From Candidatus Latescibacterota bacterium (GTDB lineage Bacteria; Latescibacterota; UBA2968; UBA8231): a stretch of 22,547 nt of DNA. Each line of letters begins with the position of its first letter. The first letter of the stretch is position 1. Position numbers and translations under genes: made by a program. Shown one piece after another: positions 7,736 through 17,100 of the stretch. Where the stretch lies: the NCBI GenBank assembly GCA_022827165.1, contig JAJDTN010000349.1, forward strand, positions 1 to 22,547. The letters are read 5' to 3'. The notes beneath the pieces are model-generated. The model made no database searches and was not told the origin of the DNA. It saw only the letters and a program-made list of their open reading frames with translations.

Positions 7736-9048
7736 CCCGCGATCCCGACGAGCTTCGCCGGCAGATCCTGGATCTCGTGCGCCAGTATCACGGCGCCGCC
7801 TTTCCCTCCGAGCCCTTCGAGCCGGGCGCGGGCCCGGTCCCCGTCTCCGGGCGCGTCTTCGATGCCGAGGAGCTGGTGCACCTGACCGATGCGGCCCTCG
7901 ACTTCTGGCTCACCTCGGGCCGCTTCGCCGAGCAGTTCGAGCGGGAGTTCTCCCGTTTCTGGGGTCTTCGACACGCCAGCCTCTGCAACTCCGGCTCCTC
8001 GGCGAACCTGCTGGCCCTGTCCTGCCTCACCTCCCCGAAGCTCGGCGACCGACGGCTTCGTGCAGGCGACGAGGTGATCACGGTCGCCGCCGGCTTTCCG
8101 ACCACGGTGAACCCCATCTTCCAGACAGGTCTCGTGCCCGTCTTCGTCGACATCGATCTCGGGACCTACAACATTTCCGTCGAGGCGCTGGCCGAGGCCG
8201 TCGGCCCGAAGACCCGGGCCGTCTTCCTCGCCCACACTCTCGGCAACCCCTTCGATCTCGACGCGGTATGCGAACTCGCCGCCCGGCACGATCTCGTGCT
8301 CATCGAGGACTGCTGCGATGCCGTGGGATCCCGCTTCGGCGGCCGGCACGTGGGCACCTTCGGGAGCCTCGCAACGGTGAGCTTCTACCCGGCCCACCAT
8401 CTGACCATGGGGGAAGGCGGCTGCGTCCTGACCGGCTCCTCCGAGCTGAACCGGATCGTCGAGTCCTACCGCGACTGGGGCCGCGACTGCTGGTGCGACC
8501 CCGGCGAGCAGAACACCTGCGGCCGCCGCTTCGACTGGCAGCTCGGGGAACTGCCGGCGGGCTACGATCACAAGTACATCTACTCGCACGTGGGCTACAA
8601 CCTCAAGCTCACGGACATGCAGGCCGCCGTGGGAGTGGCGCAGCTGCAGAAGCTCCCCGACTTCATCGACAGGCGCAGGCGGACCTTCGACCGCCTGCAT
8701 GGAGAGCTGCAGTCCCTGGAGGAGCTCTTCATCCTGCCGTCGTGGCTGGAGAAGGCGGAGCCGAGCTGGTTCGGGTTCCCCCTAACCCTTCGCGAGTCGG
8801 CGCCCTTCGAGCGCAAGGCGCTCATCGCCTACCTGACGGACCGCGGCATCGGCACCCGGGCCCTCTTCGGCGGGAACCTCACCCGTCAGCCCGCCTACAC
8901 GGGCCTGCCCTACCGCGTGGCCGGTCCGCTGTCGAACTCGGATGCGGCGATGGAGCGGTCCTTCTGGCTGGGCGTGTACCCGGGGATCGATGAGGCCATG
9001 ACGGCGCACCTGATCGACAGCCTCGAGCAGTTCTGCTCGCGCTTCTGA
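7732..9048 (+). CDS. rfbH: CDP-4-keto-6-deoxyglucose 3-dehydrase (E1), PLP and [2Fe-2S] dependent
   Basis: E1 removes the 3-hydroxyl of CDP-4-keto-6-deoxyglucose, using pyridoxamine phosphate and an iron-sulfur cluster with an electron-donating reductase. The ATG at 7732 overlaps the rfbG stop. The 438-residue length matches E1 enzymes. The usual PLP-binding lysine is replaced by histidine in [14 protein letters not shown] (H222/H223), the hallmark of the RfbH/DdhC group within the DegT/DnrJ/EryC1 fold. Four cysteines fit the known E1 cluster spacing C-X57-C-X1-C-X7-C: C195, C253, C255 and C263. This is therefore a true 3-dehydrase candidate and not an ordinary sugar aminotransferase. The partner reductase (E3, DdhD/AscD type) and the final 4-keto reductase or epimerase are not in this window. 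Confidence 0.93.
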   Translation: MTRDPDELRRQILDLVRQYHGAAFPSEPFEPGAGPVPVSGRVFDAEELVHLTDAALDFWLTSGRFAEQFEREFSRFWGLRHASLCNSGSSANLLALSCLTSPKLGDRRLRAGDEVITVAAGFPTTVNPIFQTGLVPVFVDIDLGTYNISVEALAEAVGPKTRAVFLAHTLGNPFDLDAVCELAARHDLVLIEDCCDAVGSRFGGRHVGTFGSLATVSFYPAHHLTMGEGGCVLTGSSELNRIVESYRDWGRDCWCDPGEQNTCGRRFDWQLGELPAGYDHKYIYSHVGYNLKLTDMQAAVGVAQLQKLPDFIDRRRRTFDRLHGELQSLEELFILPSWLEKAEPSWFGFPLTLRESAPFERKALIAYLTDRGIGTRALFGGNLTRQPAYTGLPYRVAGPLSNSDAAMERSFWLGVYPGIDEAMTAHLIDSLEQFCSRF

Positions 9049-9058
9049 AACCGCTCCC

Positions 9059-9063
9059 GGAGG
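9059..9063 (+). promoter_or_regulatory. Ribosome binding site of the GT2 gene
   Basis: GGAGG with a 7-base gap to the GTG at 9071 lies in the 22-base gap after rfbH. It is the only junction of the rfbF-to-PKD run with a real intergenic spacer, so this gene has independent initiation. Confidence 0.7.
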
Positions 9064-9070
9064 CCCGCCG

Positions 9071-9775
9071 GTGTTGAAGCTTTCCGTCATCATGGCGGCC
9101 TGCAACGAGAGGGAGACGATCGAGGCCGCCGTCGAGGGAGTGCTGTCCCTCGACCTTGCGAAAGAGCTGATCGTGGTGGACAACTGCTCCGACGACGGCA
9201 CCCGCGAGTACGTCGAGTCGATGGAGGCCGATGGCCTTCGAGTGATCCTGCAGGAGCGGAACTTGGGCAAGGGCCACTCCATCCGCACGGCTCTGCCCTA
9301 TTGCCGCGGAACCTGGACCGTCATTCAGGACGCGGACCTCGAGTACGATCCCGCCAGCCTGCCGGTCCTTCTGGAGGCGATCGAGTCACAAGGGTGGGAC
9401 GCGGCGTACGGGTCCAGGGTCCTGGGCGGCCATCCGGCCCTGTATGAGCACTACTACTGGGGTGTCCGCCTGCTCACCAGTCTCACCAATGCCGCCTTCG
9501 GGTGCCGCCTGACCGATGTGGCCACCGCCTCCAAGATGGTTCGCACCGACGTCTTCCGGAGCCTCGATCTGAAGGGGAACGGGTTCGACCTGGACTTCGA
9601 GCTGACGAACAAGCTCGCCAGGCGCGGTTGCCGCATCGGCGAGATCCCCATCGCCTACACCCCGCGGTCCTTCGAGGAAGGCAAGAAGATCCGCGCCCGC
9701 GACGGCCTCCGGGCCCTCTTCACCATCGCCAGGGACAGGCTCTCGCGAGATGCCGCGGGCCAGGATGGCCCCTAG
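9071..9775 (+). CDS. Family 2 glycosyltransferase, dolichol-phosphate-mannose-synthase-like
   Basis: The 234-residue product is a GT-A fold enzyme that transfers a sugar from a nucleotide donor. The start is a GTG at 9071 preceded by GGAGG with a 7-base gap; an adjacent in-frame TTG at 9074 is possible. The N terminus (L-K-L-S-V-I-M-A-A-C-N-E-R-E-T-I) is the standard GT2 opening, VVDNCSDDGT follows, and the metal/donor-binding motif is D87-A-D89. The VATASKMVRTDVF and GNGFDLDFELTNKLARRG segments are typical of DPM1-like and related polyprenyl-phosphate glycosyltransferases. No clear membrane helices are seen. The gene overlaps the following membrane protein gene by up to 26 bases. A reasonable inference is that it charges a lipid carrier for the adjacent GT-C-like protein; the sugar is not known. 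Confidence 0.87.
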   Translation: MLKLSVIMAACNERETIEAAVEGVLSLDLAKELIVVDNCSDDGTREYVESMEADGLRVILQERNLGKGHSIRTALPYCRGTWTVIQDADLEYDPASLPVLLEAIESQGWDAAYGSRVLGGHPALYEHYYWGVRLLTSLTNAAFGCRLTDVATASKMVRTDVFRSLDLKGNGFDLDFELTNKLARRGCRIGEIPIAYTPRSFEEGKKIRARDGLRALFTIARDRLSRDAAGQDGP

Positions 9776-11687
9776 AGACAACATGATCCGTTGGGAGATG
9801 GGCGGTCTCATAGCCGCCGCGGCCAGCGGCCTGTTCTACTTGCTGGTCACCTGCCTGCAGCCGGTCCGCACCGATGACGTCTTCTGGCATCTCAAGCTGG
9901 GGGAGATCCTGTGGCAGGGGAAGGAGTTCCCCGCGGCGGACCCCTTCCTGTTCACCAGCCCCGAGGACACCTACCCCTTCTACCACGAGTGGCTCTTCCA
10001 GGTGGGGCTCCACTTGGTCCACTCCCAGTGGGGCATGGCTGGTGTCAGAGGACTGACCGCCCTGCTGGCGCTCCTGGCCTGCGGGGCGGTGTGGTACTGG
10101 GCGCGGGGCATGGGCGGGACGGCCCACTTCCCCTGGTTGGCTTCCGGCGTGCTGGTCCTCTTCGCCTACCAGCGGCTGATCCAGCTGCGTCCCCACCTGG
10201 TGACTGTGATCTTCTTCTTCCTCCTGCTGGGGTACTTGTGGCGGCACAGGGACCGGATCGGCTGGGGCCCCCGCCTGGTCTGCGCGGCCACGATGATCCT
10301 GTGGGCGAACCTGCATTCCGTAGCCCTGATCATCTTTCCCTTCTGGTTGGCCTTGCTGGTCTTCTGGTGCTTTCCGCGGAGGTCCGCGGAGGCCGACCTC
10401 CCGGGACATGCGGCCGCTTTCGCACTCAGCCTGGGGGCCGTCATGGTGAACCCCATGGGCTGGAAGCTCTATGTCTTCTACTGGCTGAGCCAGTCCCACG
10501 ACCCGGATATCCAGGTCTACGACTACACGCAGGTCCTCGATGAGTGGGGCCACTGGAATCCCTTCGGTGTCACCAACTTCCTGCCCCTCTCCTCGCCGGT
10601 CCTGGTGGCGGGGTTCCTCCTGTTGCTGATCCTCCTCCTCTTCCGCCTGGGGCAGGGGATTCGTAGCGCCCGGCGCCTGGGCGTGGATGCCCCGGGCAGG
10701 GAAGAGCTGATCCGGGCCTGCTGGGGAGTGGGAGCGGCGGTGTTGATGCTCTTCGCCGTGCGCTTCTTCTGGATGGCGCCTCTCGTTCTCGGCGCCATCG
10801 TGCTCCTCCCCGGGAGAAGCCAGGCCCGGGGGCGGCGGTGGCCCCATGTGGCGGCGAGTGTGGTGTGGGCCCTGGCCGTGTGGCTGCACTTCCAGCATCC
10901 GGGAACGGCGAGGTACCGCCATCCCTGGGATACCGCGGAGCAGCGCGCCCGGTACCTCGACCAGGATGTCGATGAGGTGAAGTACCACTGGGAGGCGATT
11001 CGGTTCCTGAGAGAGCTCCAACTCGAGGGCCGGGTCTTCAATCCGTACCACCTTGGGGGGGCCTTGAGTTTCGGCCTCAGTCCCAGGATGAAGACCTTCA
11101 TCGATGGCCGTATGGAGCACTACCTGGACGAGGTCAATCGCGACCATCACACCATCGAGTCGGTGGGGAGGGGCTTTGAGCAACTCCTGGAGAAGTACGA
11201 TGTGGAGGTCTGCTTCGTTCCCATCAGCCGGTACACGGTGCGCCTGCGCCTGGCTCTGAAGGAGCTCGACTGGGTCCTGATCTACACGAACTTCCAGACC
11301 CAGGTCTACTGCCGGGCCGATCACTTCGCCCGCTGCCAGGGCCGGATCATGGCGCACTACGGCCTGGAGGGCGAGACCACCAGCCGCCAGGCCCGGAAGG
11401 ACCTGTACGACCGGTTGCTGACGACGACCGTGGGGATTCCCGGCTGGCCCATCGAGGGGGTGCGCATGGGGGCCGGGCGCTACATGAGGACCATGAACCT
11501 CCTGCTCATGCACTTGTTCGTCCCCGAGGCGCGGCAGTGGTACGAGACCGCGTCCCCGAGACTCAGCCTGTCGGACGCCCGGCTCGTCGACTATCGCCAG
11601 GTCTTCGCCCGCTACAACCAGGTCCGCAAGCAGTTGAGAGAAGAGAGGCACAACCTCGATGGCAAAGTGAAAGGGGGCCGCACTTGA
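9750..11687 (+). CDS. Polytopic GT-C-like (PMT/ArnT-like) membrane protein with C-terminal soluble domain
   Basis: The product has up to 645 residues. A first helix near residues 17-37 is followed by an extracytoplasmic loop carrying TDDVFWHLKLGEIL. That resembles the acidic first-loop motif of GT-C glycosyltransferases that use polyprenyl-phosphate sugars. Around eight to ten further hydrophobic segments run to about residue 390. The rest is soluble and includes FNPYHLGGAL, FIDGRMEHY and a LLEKYDVEVCFVP segment, a pattern I recognise from a widespread family of uncharacterised GT-C-like membrane proteins. The last 110 or so residues extend beyond that pattern. The start is ambiguous: ATG at 9750, 9765 or 9783, of which 9750 and 9765 overlap the GT2 gene. 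It probably works with the preceding GT2; the acceptor is unknown. Confidence 0.78.
   Translation: MPRARMAPRDNMIRWEMGGLIAAAASGLFYLLVTCLQPVRTDDVFWHLKLGEILWQGKEFPAADPFLFTSPEDTYPFYHEWLFQVGLHLVHSQWGMAGVRGLTALLALLACGAVWYWARGMGGTAHFPWLASGVLVLFAYQRLIQLRPHLVTVIFFFLLLGYLWRHRDRIGWGPRLVCAATMILWANLHSVALIIFPFWLALLVFWCFPRRSAEADLPGHAAAFALSLGAVMVNPMGWKLYVFYWLSQSHDPDIQVYDYTQVLDEWGHWNPFGVTNFLPLSSPVLVAGFLLLLILLLFRLGQGIRSARRLGVDAPGREELIRACWGVGAAVLMLFAVRFFWMAPLVLGAIVLLPGRSQARGRRWPHVAASVVWALAVWLHFQHPGTARYRHPWDTAEQRARYLDQDVDEVKYHWEAIRFLRELQLEGRVFNPYHLGGALSFGLSPRMKTFIDGRMEHYLDEVNRDHHTIESVGRGFEQLLEKYDVEVCFVPISRYTVRLRLALKELDWVLIYTNFQTQVYCRADHFARCQGRIMAHYGLEGETTSRQARKDLYDRLLTTTVGIPGWPIEGVRMGAGRYMRTMNLLLMHLFVPEARQWYETASPRLSLSDARLVDYRQVFARYNQVRKQLREERHNLDGKVKGGRT
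11672..11677 (+). promoter_or_regulatory. Ribosome binding site deciding a TTG start
   Basis: AGGGGG stands 6 bases before the TTG at 11684, inside the end of the GT-C-like gene. It supports the unusual start codon of the CBM9-like/PKD gene. Confidence 0.75.
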
Positions 11688-12754
11688 TCAAGCAGGCAGC
11701 AGCCATCGCAGCCGCCGTGCTGCTGGGTGTCTCACCCTCCCAGCCTCTGGAGCGCACCGACAGGGAGTTCAAGATCTTCCAGTTTCCACCCGACATGATC
11801 CCGCGCATCGACGGCGAGACCGGCGACTGGGACATGGTGCCCGACAGCTATGCGTACGGTGTGGACGAGCTCTCCGACACGGTGAGGGGGAACTTCACCA
11901 ACTACAACCGCGAGGACCTGGACGTCACCGTGCGCGTCGGTTGGGTGGAGGGGCTGAACCGCCTCTACTTCCTCTACGAGGCGTACGACGACTACTGGAA
12001 CATGTACTACAAGTACGGAGACCTGTTCGAGGTCGCCGTCGACGCGGACCGGTCCGGGGGGCCGAACATCGTCAACCCCCAGATCGACAATCCCTGGGAG
12101 AGCCACTTCCTGTTCAAGGGGGTCCACGCCCAGAACTACCACATCTTCACGCCCGCGGGGGAAGGGCGGGACTGGGCTTTCGTCTGGGGGTGCCAGCCGT
12201 GGATCGGCCGGCTGCCCTGGGCCAACCACGCGTACTCGTACGACTTCGAGGAGGGGGAGAGCGGCCACCTCGTGCTGGAGTTCTGGATCACGCCTTTCGA
12301 CTACGCCCCGTACGACGGCCCGGAGAGGGCCGCCGTCTCCCGCCTGGAGGAGAACGGCCTGATCGCCCTGTCGTGGTCGGTCCTCGACTTCGACGAGAAC
12401 ACCGAGGAGTACGAGGGGTTCTGGAACCTGTCCCACGAGACGAGCATGTACTGCGATGCTTCCAGCCTGTGCGCCTTCCGCCTGATGCCGCTGGAACCGG
12501 AGTACCTCAAGCCGCTGGAGGCGGAGTACTCCTTCAAGGTCATCGACATGGACCGCCGGCTCATCGCCTTCACCGATCGATCGCGGGGGCAGATCACGTC
12601 GTGGTCGTGGGACTTCGGCGACAGCACCTCCTCCGCCGAGCAGCACCCGATTCACCAGTACGAGGAGCCCGGCGAGTTCGTGGTCATCCTGGACGTGGAG
12701 GGGCCGGAGGGGAAGGCCCGGCGCATCAAGGTGAACCAGGTGGTGGTGAAGTGA
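11684..12754 (+). CDS. Secreted CBM9-like protein with C-terminal PKD domain
   Basis: I chose TTG at 11684 because it overlaps the previous stop (TTGA), has a strong AGGGGG ribosome site 6 bases upstream and starts a good signal peptide (I-K-Q-A-A-A-I-A-A-A-V-L-L-G-V-S-P-S-Q). Longer in-frame starts lie inside the preceding gene and are rejected. The mature 330-odd residues begin with IDGETGDWDMVPD, the usual opening of CBM9-like/DOMON-type beta-sandwich domains, followed by VGWVEGLNRLYFLYEAYDD and LEFWITPFDYAPYDG. Residues about 290-356 form a PKD domain with WDFGD at 309-313. No catalytic motif is visible, so the role is probably glycan or surface binding. It is a paralogue of the minus-strand protein at 19548-20450, which lacks the PKD domain. 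It is the last gene of the plus-strand run. Confidence 0.84.
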   Translation: MIKQAAAIAAAVLLGVSPSQPLERTDREFKIFQFPPDMIPRIDGETGDWDMVPDSYAYGVDELSDTVRGNFTNYNREDLDVTVRVGWVEGLNRLYFLYEAYDDYWNMYYKYGDLFEVAVDADRSGGPNIVNPQIDNPWESHFLFKGVHAQNYHIFTPAGEGRDWAFVWGCQPWIGRLPWANHAYSYDFEEGESGHLVLEFWITPFDYAPYDGPERAAVSRLEENGLIALSWSVLDFDENTEEYEGFWNLSHETSMYCDASSLCAFRLMPLEPEYLKPLEAEYSFKVIDMDRRLIAFTDRSRGQITSWSWDFGDSTSSAEQHPIHQYEEPGEFVVILDVEGPEGKARRIKVNQVVVK

Positions 12755-12794
12755 AGGGAGCCGCGCTCGCGCGAGCCCGGGCGATCCGGCGCGG
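12755..12794. other. Convergent gene junction with 12-base palindrome
   Basis: Only 40 bases separate the stop codons of the converging plus- and minus-strand units. A perfect palindrome, GCTCGCGCGAGC, occupies 12765-12776. It has no loop and no T-run on either strand, so it is at best part of a weak or factor-dependent bidirectional terminator. Confidence 0.4.
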
Positions 12795-14129
12795 TTACTC
12801 GATGGTGAAGCTGTAGAGGCTGGCGTTCCTGAGCTGGAAGCGGATGCGGACCGCTCCGCACGAGGGCAGGGCGCCGCGCGCCTTCCAACGGACGGTCTGA
12901 TGCACTCCATCCCCGGTGACCGGGCGGCACTCGGACAGGCCGTAGCCGGGGACCGGGGCGCCTGACGGGCCCAGGACCTCGGCCCTCAGCTCCCCTCTGC
13001 TAGCATCGGCGTTGACGCTCAACCGCGGGCCGTCCGCGGCGATGAGCGTGGTCTCCACGATGCCCGGCGTCTCCCCGGCGTCGAGGGAGACCCAGCCGTC
13101 CAGCCGCCAGGCGGCGCGGGCGATGGTGATCTTCTTCCGCGGCACGTAGCCCCCGTGAGTCGTGGTGATGCCCGTGTAGTAGAGGCGGACTTCATCCTCC
13201 GTCAGGACGGGCCCGTTGGCGACGCCGAGTATGCAGCCGGCGTCGTAGTCGTGGGGTCCGTTCGCGATGACGGGCGACCGGTCTTGGCACCGGGACCAGG
13301 TTCGGCCGTCGCGGCTGTGCACCAGCTGCACGTCGATGGGTCCGTCGTCGCGGCTCTGCTCCGGACCCTTCTCCACGGGTGGGCCCGTGTGCCGGAAGTG
13401 GGTGACGAGGCCCAGCCACATCCCGCCGTATGGAATGACCGACATGTGGTAGAACTGCGAGAACAGGCCGCCCTCCGCCCGGGTCTGAGCGTCGTCGATC
13501 TCGTCCGGGGCCATGACGAGGTCGGCCTCCGACCAGCTCTGCATGTCGGGGCTCGATGACAGGTAGACCAGGCGGCGTTTGCGGCCCCGGTGGATGCCGT
13601 AGCGCTTGTGGAAGGCGAGGTAGTCGCCGGTAACGGGGTCCCGGGCCAGGCTGCAGGTGTCGCCGCCGGGCAGGACGGGGTTGGTGGGGTAGAGCTGCCA
13701 GCTCAGGCCGTCGGCGGAATGGGCCGCGCAGTAGCCGCGGCTCTCGGGCGACAGGGAGACGCCGAGCATCTTGTAGCGGCGTTCGGGGTCGGGGTCCGCC
13801 GGGTCGAGGATGACGCTGGGGCTGTGGAGGCGGATGGGGAGGACGTTGTTCCTGCCGAGCTGCGGCCGGCGCCAGGTCACGCCGTTCTCCGATTCGGCGT
13901 AGAGGACCCGGTCCGGCCAACGCATGTACCACATCCGCAGGGTGTCGCCGTCCTCGGCGGGCAGGACCGTGCCGTAGATGTAGACGCGCTCGTCGCCGTA
14001 GGGCGTCTGCCAGGATTCCCGGCCCGCGATGACGGGCTGCGGCAGCTTGCGGCAGGGATGGGTCCGGCGTTCGACGCCCTCCCTGCGGGCGATCACTTCA
14101 TCGTCGACGAAGAGGTGCTTTGCGCCCAC
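12795..14129 (-). CDS. GH32/GH43-like beta-propeller glycosidase-like protein
   Basis: A GTG start at 14129 lies 7 bases after the stop of the upstream lyase-like gene; GGAG overlapping that stop is the likely ribosome site. The 444-residue product opens with H-L-F-V-D-D-E-V-I-A and G-V-E-R-R-T-H-P, common at the start of uncharacterised propeller proteins of planctomycete-type genomes. Propeller-like repeats with S-x-x-G-x-x-W Asp-box character occur at residues 80-86, 138-144 and 272-278, with a degenerate one near 192-199. The C-terminal 100 residues (GWVSLDAGE, then L-S-V-N-A-D-A and L-R-A-E-V-L) look like a beta-sandwich, as in GH32 enzymes. No signal peptide is seen. A role in trimming oligosaccharides alongside the two upstream genes is inferred; catalytic residues cannot be assigned safely from sequence alone. 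Confidence 0.75.
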   Translation of the reverse strand: MGAKHLFVDDEVIARREGVERRTHPCRKLPQPVIAGRESWQTPYGDERVYIYGTVLPAEDGDTLRMWYMRWPDRVLYAESENGVTWRRPQLGRNNVLPIRLHSPSVILDPADPDPERRYKMLGVSLSPESRGYCAAHSADGLSWQLYPTNPVLPGGDTCSLARDPVTGDYLAFHKRYGIHRGRKRRLVYLSSSPDMQSWSEADLVMAPDEIDDAQTRAEGGLFSQFYHMSVIPYGGMWLGLVTHFRHTGPPVEKGPEQSRDDGPIDVQLVHSRDGRTWSRCQDRSPVIANGPHDYDAGCILGVANGPVLTEDEVRLYYTGITTTHGGYVPRKKITIARAAWRLDGWVSLDAGETPGIVETTLIAADGPRLSVNADASRGELRAEVLGPSGAPVPGYGLSECRPVTGDGVHQTVRWKARGALPSCGAVRIRFQLRNASLYSFTIE

Positions 14130-14136
14130 CCGCTGC

Positions 14137-17100
14137 TCACTCCGCCGGGCGGACCACGAGGGCGCTGATCCCCCACTCGTTGTCGCCGCCCGCGCTCTCG
14201 AGCTCGACCTCCAGGTGGCCGCCGGGCTCGATGCGCACCGGGCAGGTCCGCACCACCGGCTGATCGAACGAGCCGCCGTCGAAGCCGGTGAGGACGGGTC
14301 TGCCTTGCACCGACACGTCCATCTTCACCGGGCCCTCGCGGGTGCCGGCGCCGCGGAGCGCGAAGGTCAGCTCCGCTTCGTAGTCGCCCGCGGGAAGGTC
14401 GGCGCGGAAGGTGCCTCCCGGGGACTTGCTGCGGATGCAGGTGTGAAGGCGGGCGTCGCGCAGGCTCCCGACCTCGTCCGGCGGCAGCGGCACGGCGGTG
14501 ATGTCCGCATCGAGCCAGCCATAGGTGATCTCCCGCCGCGGCGGCGGCACCTCCTGCTGCGAAGGGAATACGCGCATCCGTGTCAGGCGCCAGGCTTCTC
14601 CCCTAAGCCTGCTGGGGTGCCACCAGTTGCCCACGGTTCGGTCCGCTTCGAGGGTGAGGTCCAGCCTGCCGCCGGTGACGCTCACCGGGAAGCGGATGCG
14701 CTCGGGCCGGCTGGTGACGCCGGGGATGGAGCCGCTGCTGGCGACGTAGCCGCGGGCGGCCAGGCGGCCGTCCGCCCGGACGTTGAACGGCCCGCTCCAG
14801 CCGAGGCCGGCCAGTTCCAGCTCGACCTCGTAGCGGCCGTCATCCAGGGCCGTCCGCAAGGTGGCCGCGCCGTCCGAGACGACTCCGCCCCTCTCCGTGA
14901 GCTCGCCCGCGATCTTCAGCCAGCCGGAAGCCGCTCCTTCCCGCCAGAGGCCCTGCGATGCGCCCGGCGCGGTGAAGGAGACATCGAGGACCGGCTGTTC
15001 CGTCACCGCACCGGCGACCTCGGCCGTGACTGCCAGGATCATGAAGCCGATGCCCTCGCCGCCGTCCTCGATGACCAGCTCCTTGAGGGGCTTCGCCTCG
15101 CACTCGATGGGGTAGGTGTTCAGGATCGGCGCGCCTCCGTCCCAGCGGCCCTGCACCTTCCAGTTGCGGGCGAAGAGAGCGCGCCGGGCGAAACCCCACT
15201 GGAAGACGTTCTCGTAGTCCTCCAGGTTGGTCAGGTCGAGGCGCCGGGTCGTGCCGTCGGCGTAGTCGAGGTGGTAGCGGGCGCCGGTCTCCTTCCAGCT
15301 GGAGCGGTCGCGGACCACGTGGCCGAGCACGTAGAGCCTGCGGACGGTCCTGCCGATGGGAATGGCGATTCGCTCACCCTTGCCGACCACCAGCATGGTG
15401 CGCCCCTCCGCGGCCGACGCCGGGTCGGGCAGGGCGAAGGGGATGCTGTTGATCTGCCAGGTCGCGCCGAAGGGAAGGCCGATGAGGTTCGTGCCGTCGT
15501 GTTCTGCGGAGCGCGGCAGCGGGGCCCGGTAGGGGTAGGCGGTGGCCGTGCGCACGGGCAGGTAGCCGGGCTCGCACTCGCCCCCATTGCTGGCCTGCCT
15601 CTCGCCGAAGTCGAAGCCGGTCTCTCCGGGCCGCAGGGGATGCCGCTGCCAGTCCGCGTAGCGGCCGAAGGGGTCGGCCAGCGGATCGGCGTTGGCCACG
15701 GCGGCGAGGGAGACCGGCTCGTAGTGCGCGTCGGCAGGAGTGGGCGCGTCCGGGCCGCGCAGGTGGTACTGCCCCATGCCGCGCCGGTCGAGGGCGAAGT
15801 CGACCAGCTCCATCTGGCCCTCGTCGAGCCCGGCCTCGGCCAGGGCGGCCATCACGTAGGGATAGTACCGGTAGGTGTAGATGAACCCCCGCACGCCCTC
15901 CATGGGCGACCTCCTGAACAGCTCGGCCAGCTCTTCGAAGGAGAGGCGGCCGAGGTCGTCCGGGATCTCGTACTGCCGGAAGAACTCCGCCAGCCCCGCG
16001 CGCCCGTACGGGTCGCCCACGACCAGGAGCCGCCGCAGCCAGTCGAGCACCTCCGGGTCGCCGGTGGCCAGCCAGGCCTTGGCCAGGAGCGAGCGGCCGT
16101 AGCGGTTGCCGGGGTTGACCTCGATCATCCGCCGCGCCGCCGTCGTGAGGTGGTCGAGCCACTGCGCGTCGCCGGTCGCCCGGTACAGGAAGTCCACGCC
16201 GACCTCGACGCCGTTGGTACGGAAGTGCGGGTTGTCGATGCTGCCGTGCATGCCCATGGCGAGTCCGTACACGTCCTCGCGCATCCCGGGGCGCTCGATG
16301 TAGCGCAGGTACCTGTCGTCGCCGGTGGCCTCCCAGGCCAGCACGAGACAGGGCAGGCGGGTCTCCCACTCCGCGCCGCCGCCCACCATGTACCAGTCGG
16401 CGTACTTGACCAGCATCTCCTTCGCCCACAGGCTGCCGGTGAGGTAGTAGAGCTCGCCCGCCTCGACCGCGGCGGTGCCGTAGCCCGTGTACGATGCGCC
16501 CCAGTGCTGCTGGTCGTGGCGCCGGCCGCCGCCGACGTGGGTCGAGTCCTCGGCGGCATGGATCGTGTCCACGTCCATCACGTGCTGCACCATCCGCTCC
16601 CAGTACTGGTAGATGCGGTCGTCGGCCGAGCGCAGGAAGAACAGCATAAGGTCGTGGGCCACGTTGCAGTCGTTGTTGAACCAGCCGTCGTATCCGCGCA
16701 CGACCCAGCTCGTGGCGGGCACCTCGTCGACCTGGCCATGGGGGGCCCCCTCGTAGGCGTGGAAGAAGGTGTCGCCCCAGTCGACGAGGCCGTCCCAGTG
16801 GAAGGTCCGCGGCAGGCGCAGGGCCCACTCCAGGCCCAGGCGGATCATCGCCTCCGTCTGCGGGAAGCGTTCGGTGTCGACCGGATGGAAACGGTTCCAG
16901 ACATCGCACGAGCCGTAGTGTTCGGGGGTGCAGAAGGCGCGCAGGGGCTCGTCGGCGCGCCGGGCCAGGGCCGAGGCCTCGGCGTCGTTCGGCGGGGTGG
17001 CGCTGAAGTCGATCAGCAGCTGATGGGTCTTGCCGAAGCCGCGGCCGGCGGGACCGTACTCGCCGGTGTCGTAGTGGTCCTCCACCCGCTGTCCCTTGTA

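Noticed and set aside
9720..11651. Long minus-strand frame opposite the GT-C-like gene
   Set aside because: Low-complexity E/Q/H/P-rich product, no motif; the plus strand encodes a convincing multi-helix membrane protein.
11537..11683. Upstream extension of the CBM9-like/PKD gene
   Set aside because: It lies inside the GT-C-like gene and would hide the signal peptide that begins at the TTG with a strong ribosome site.
12765..12776. GCTCGCGCGAGC palindrome as an intrinsic terminator
   Set aside because: No loop and no T-run on either strand; kept only as a structural note in the convergent junction.
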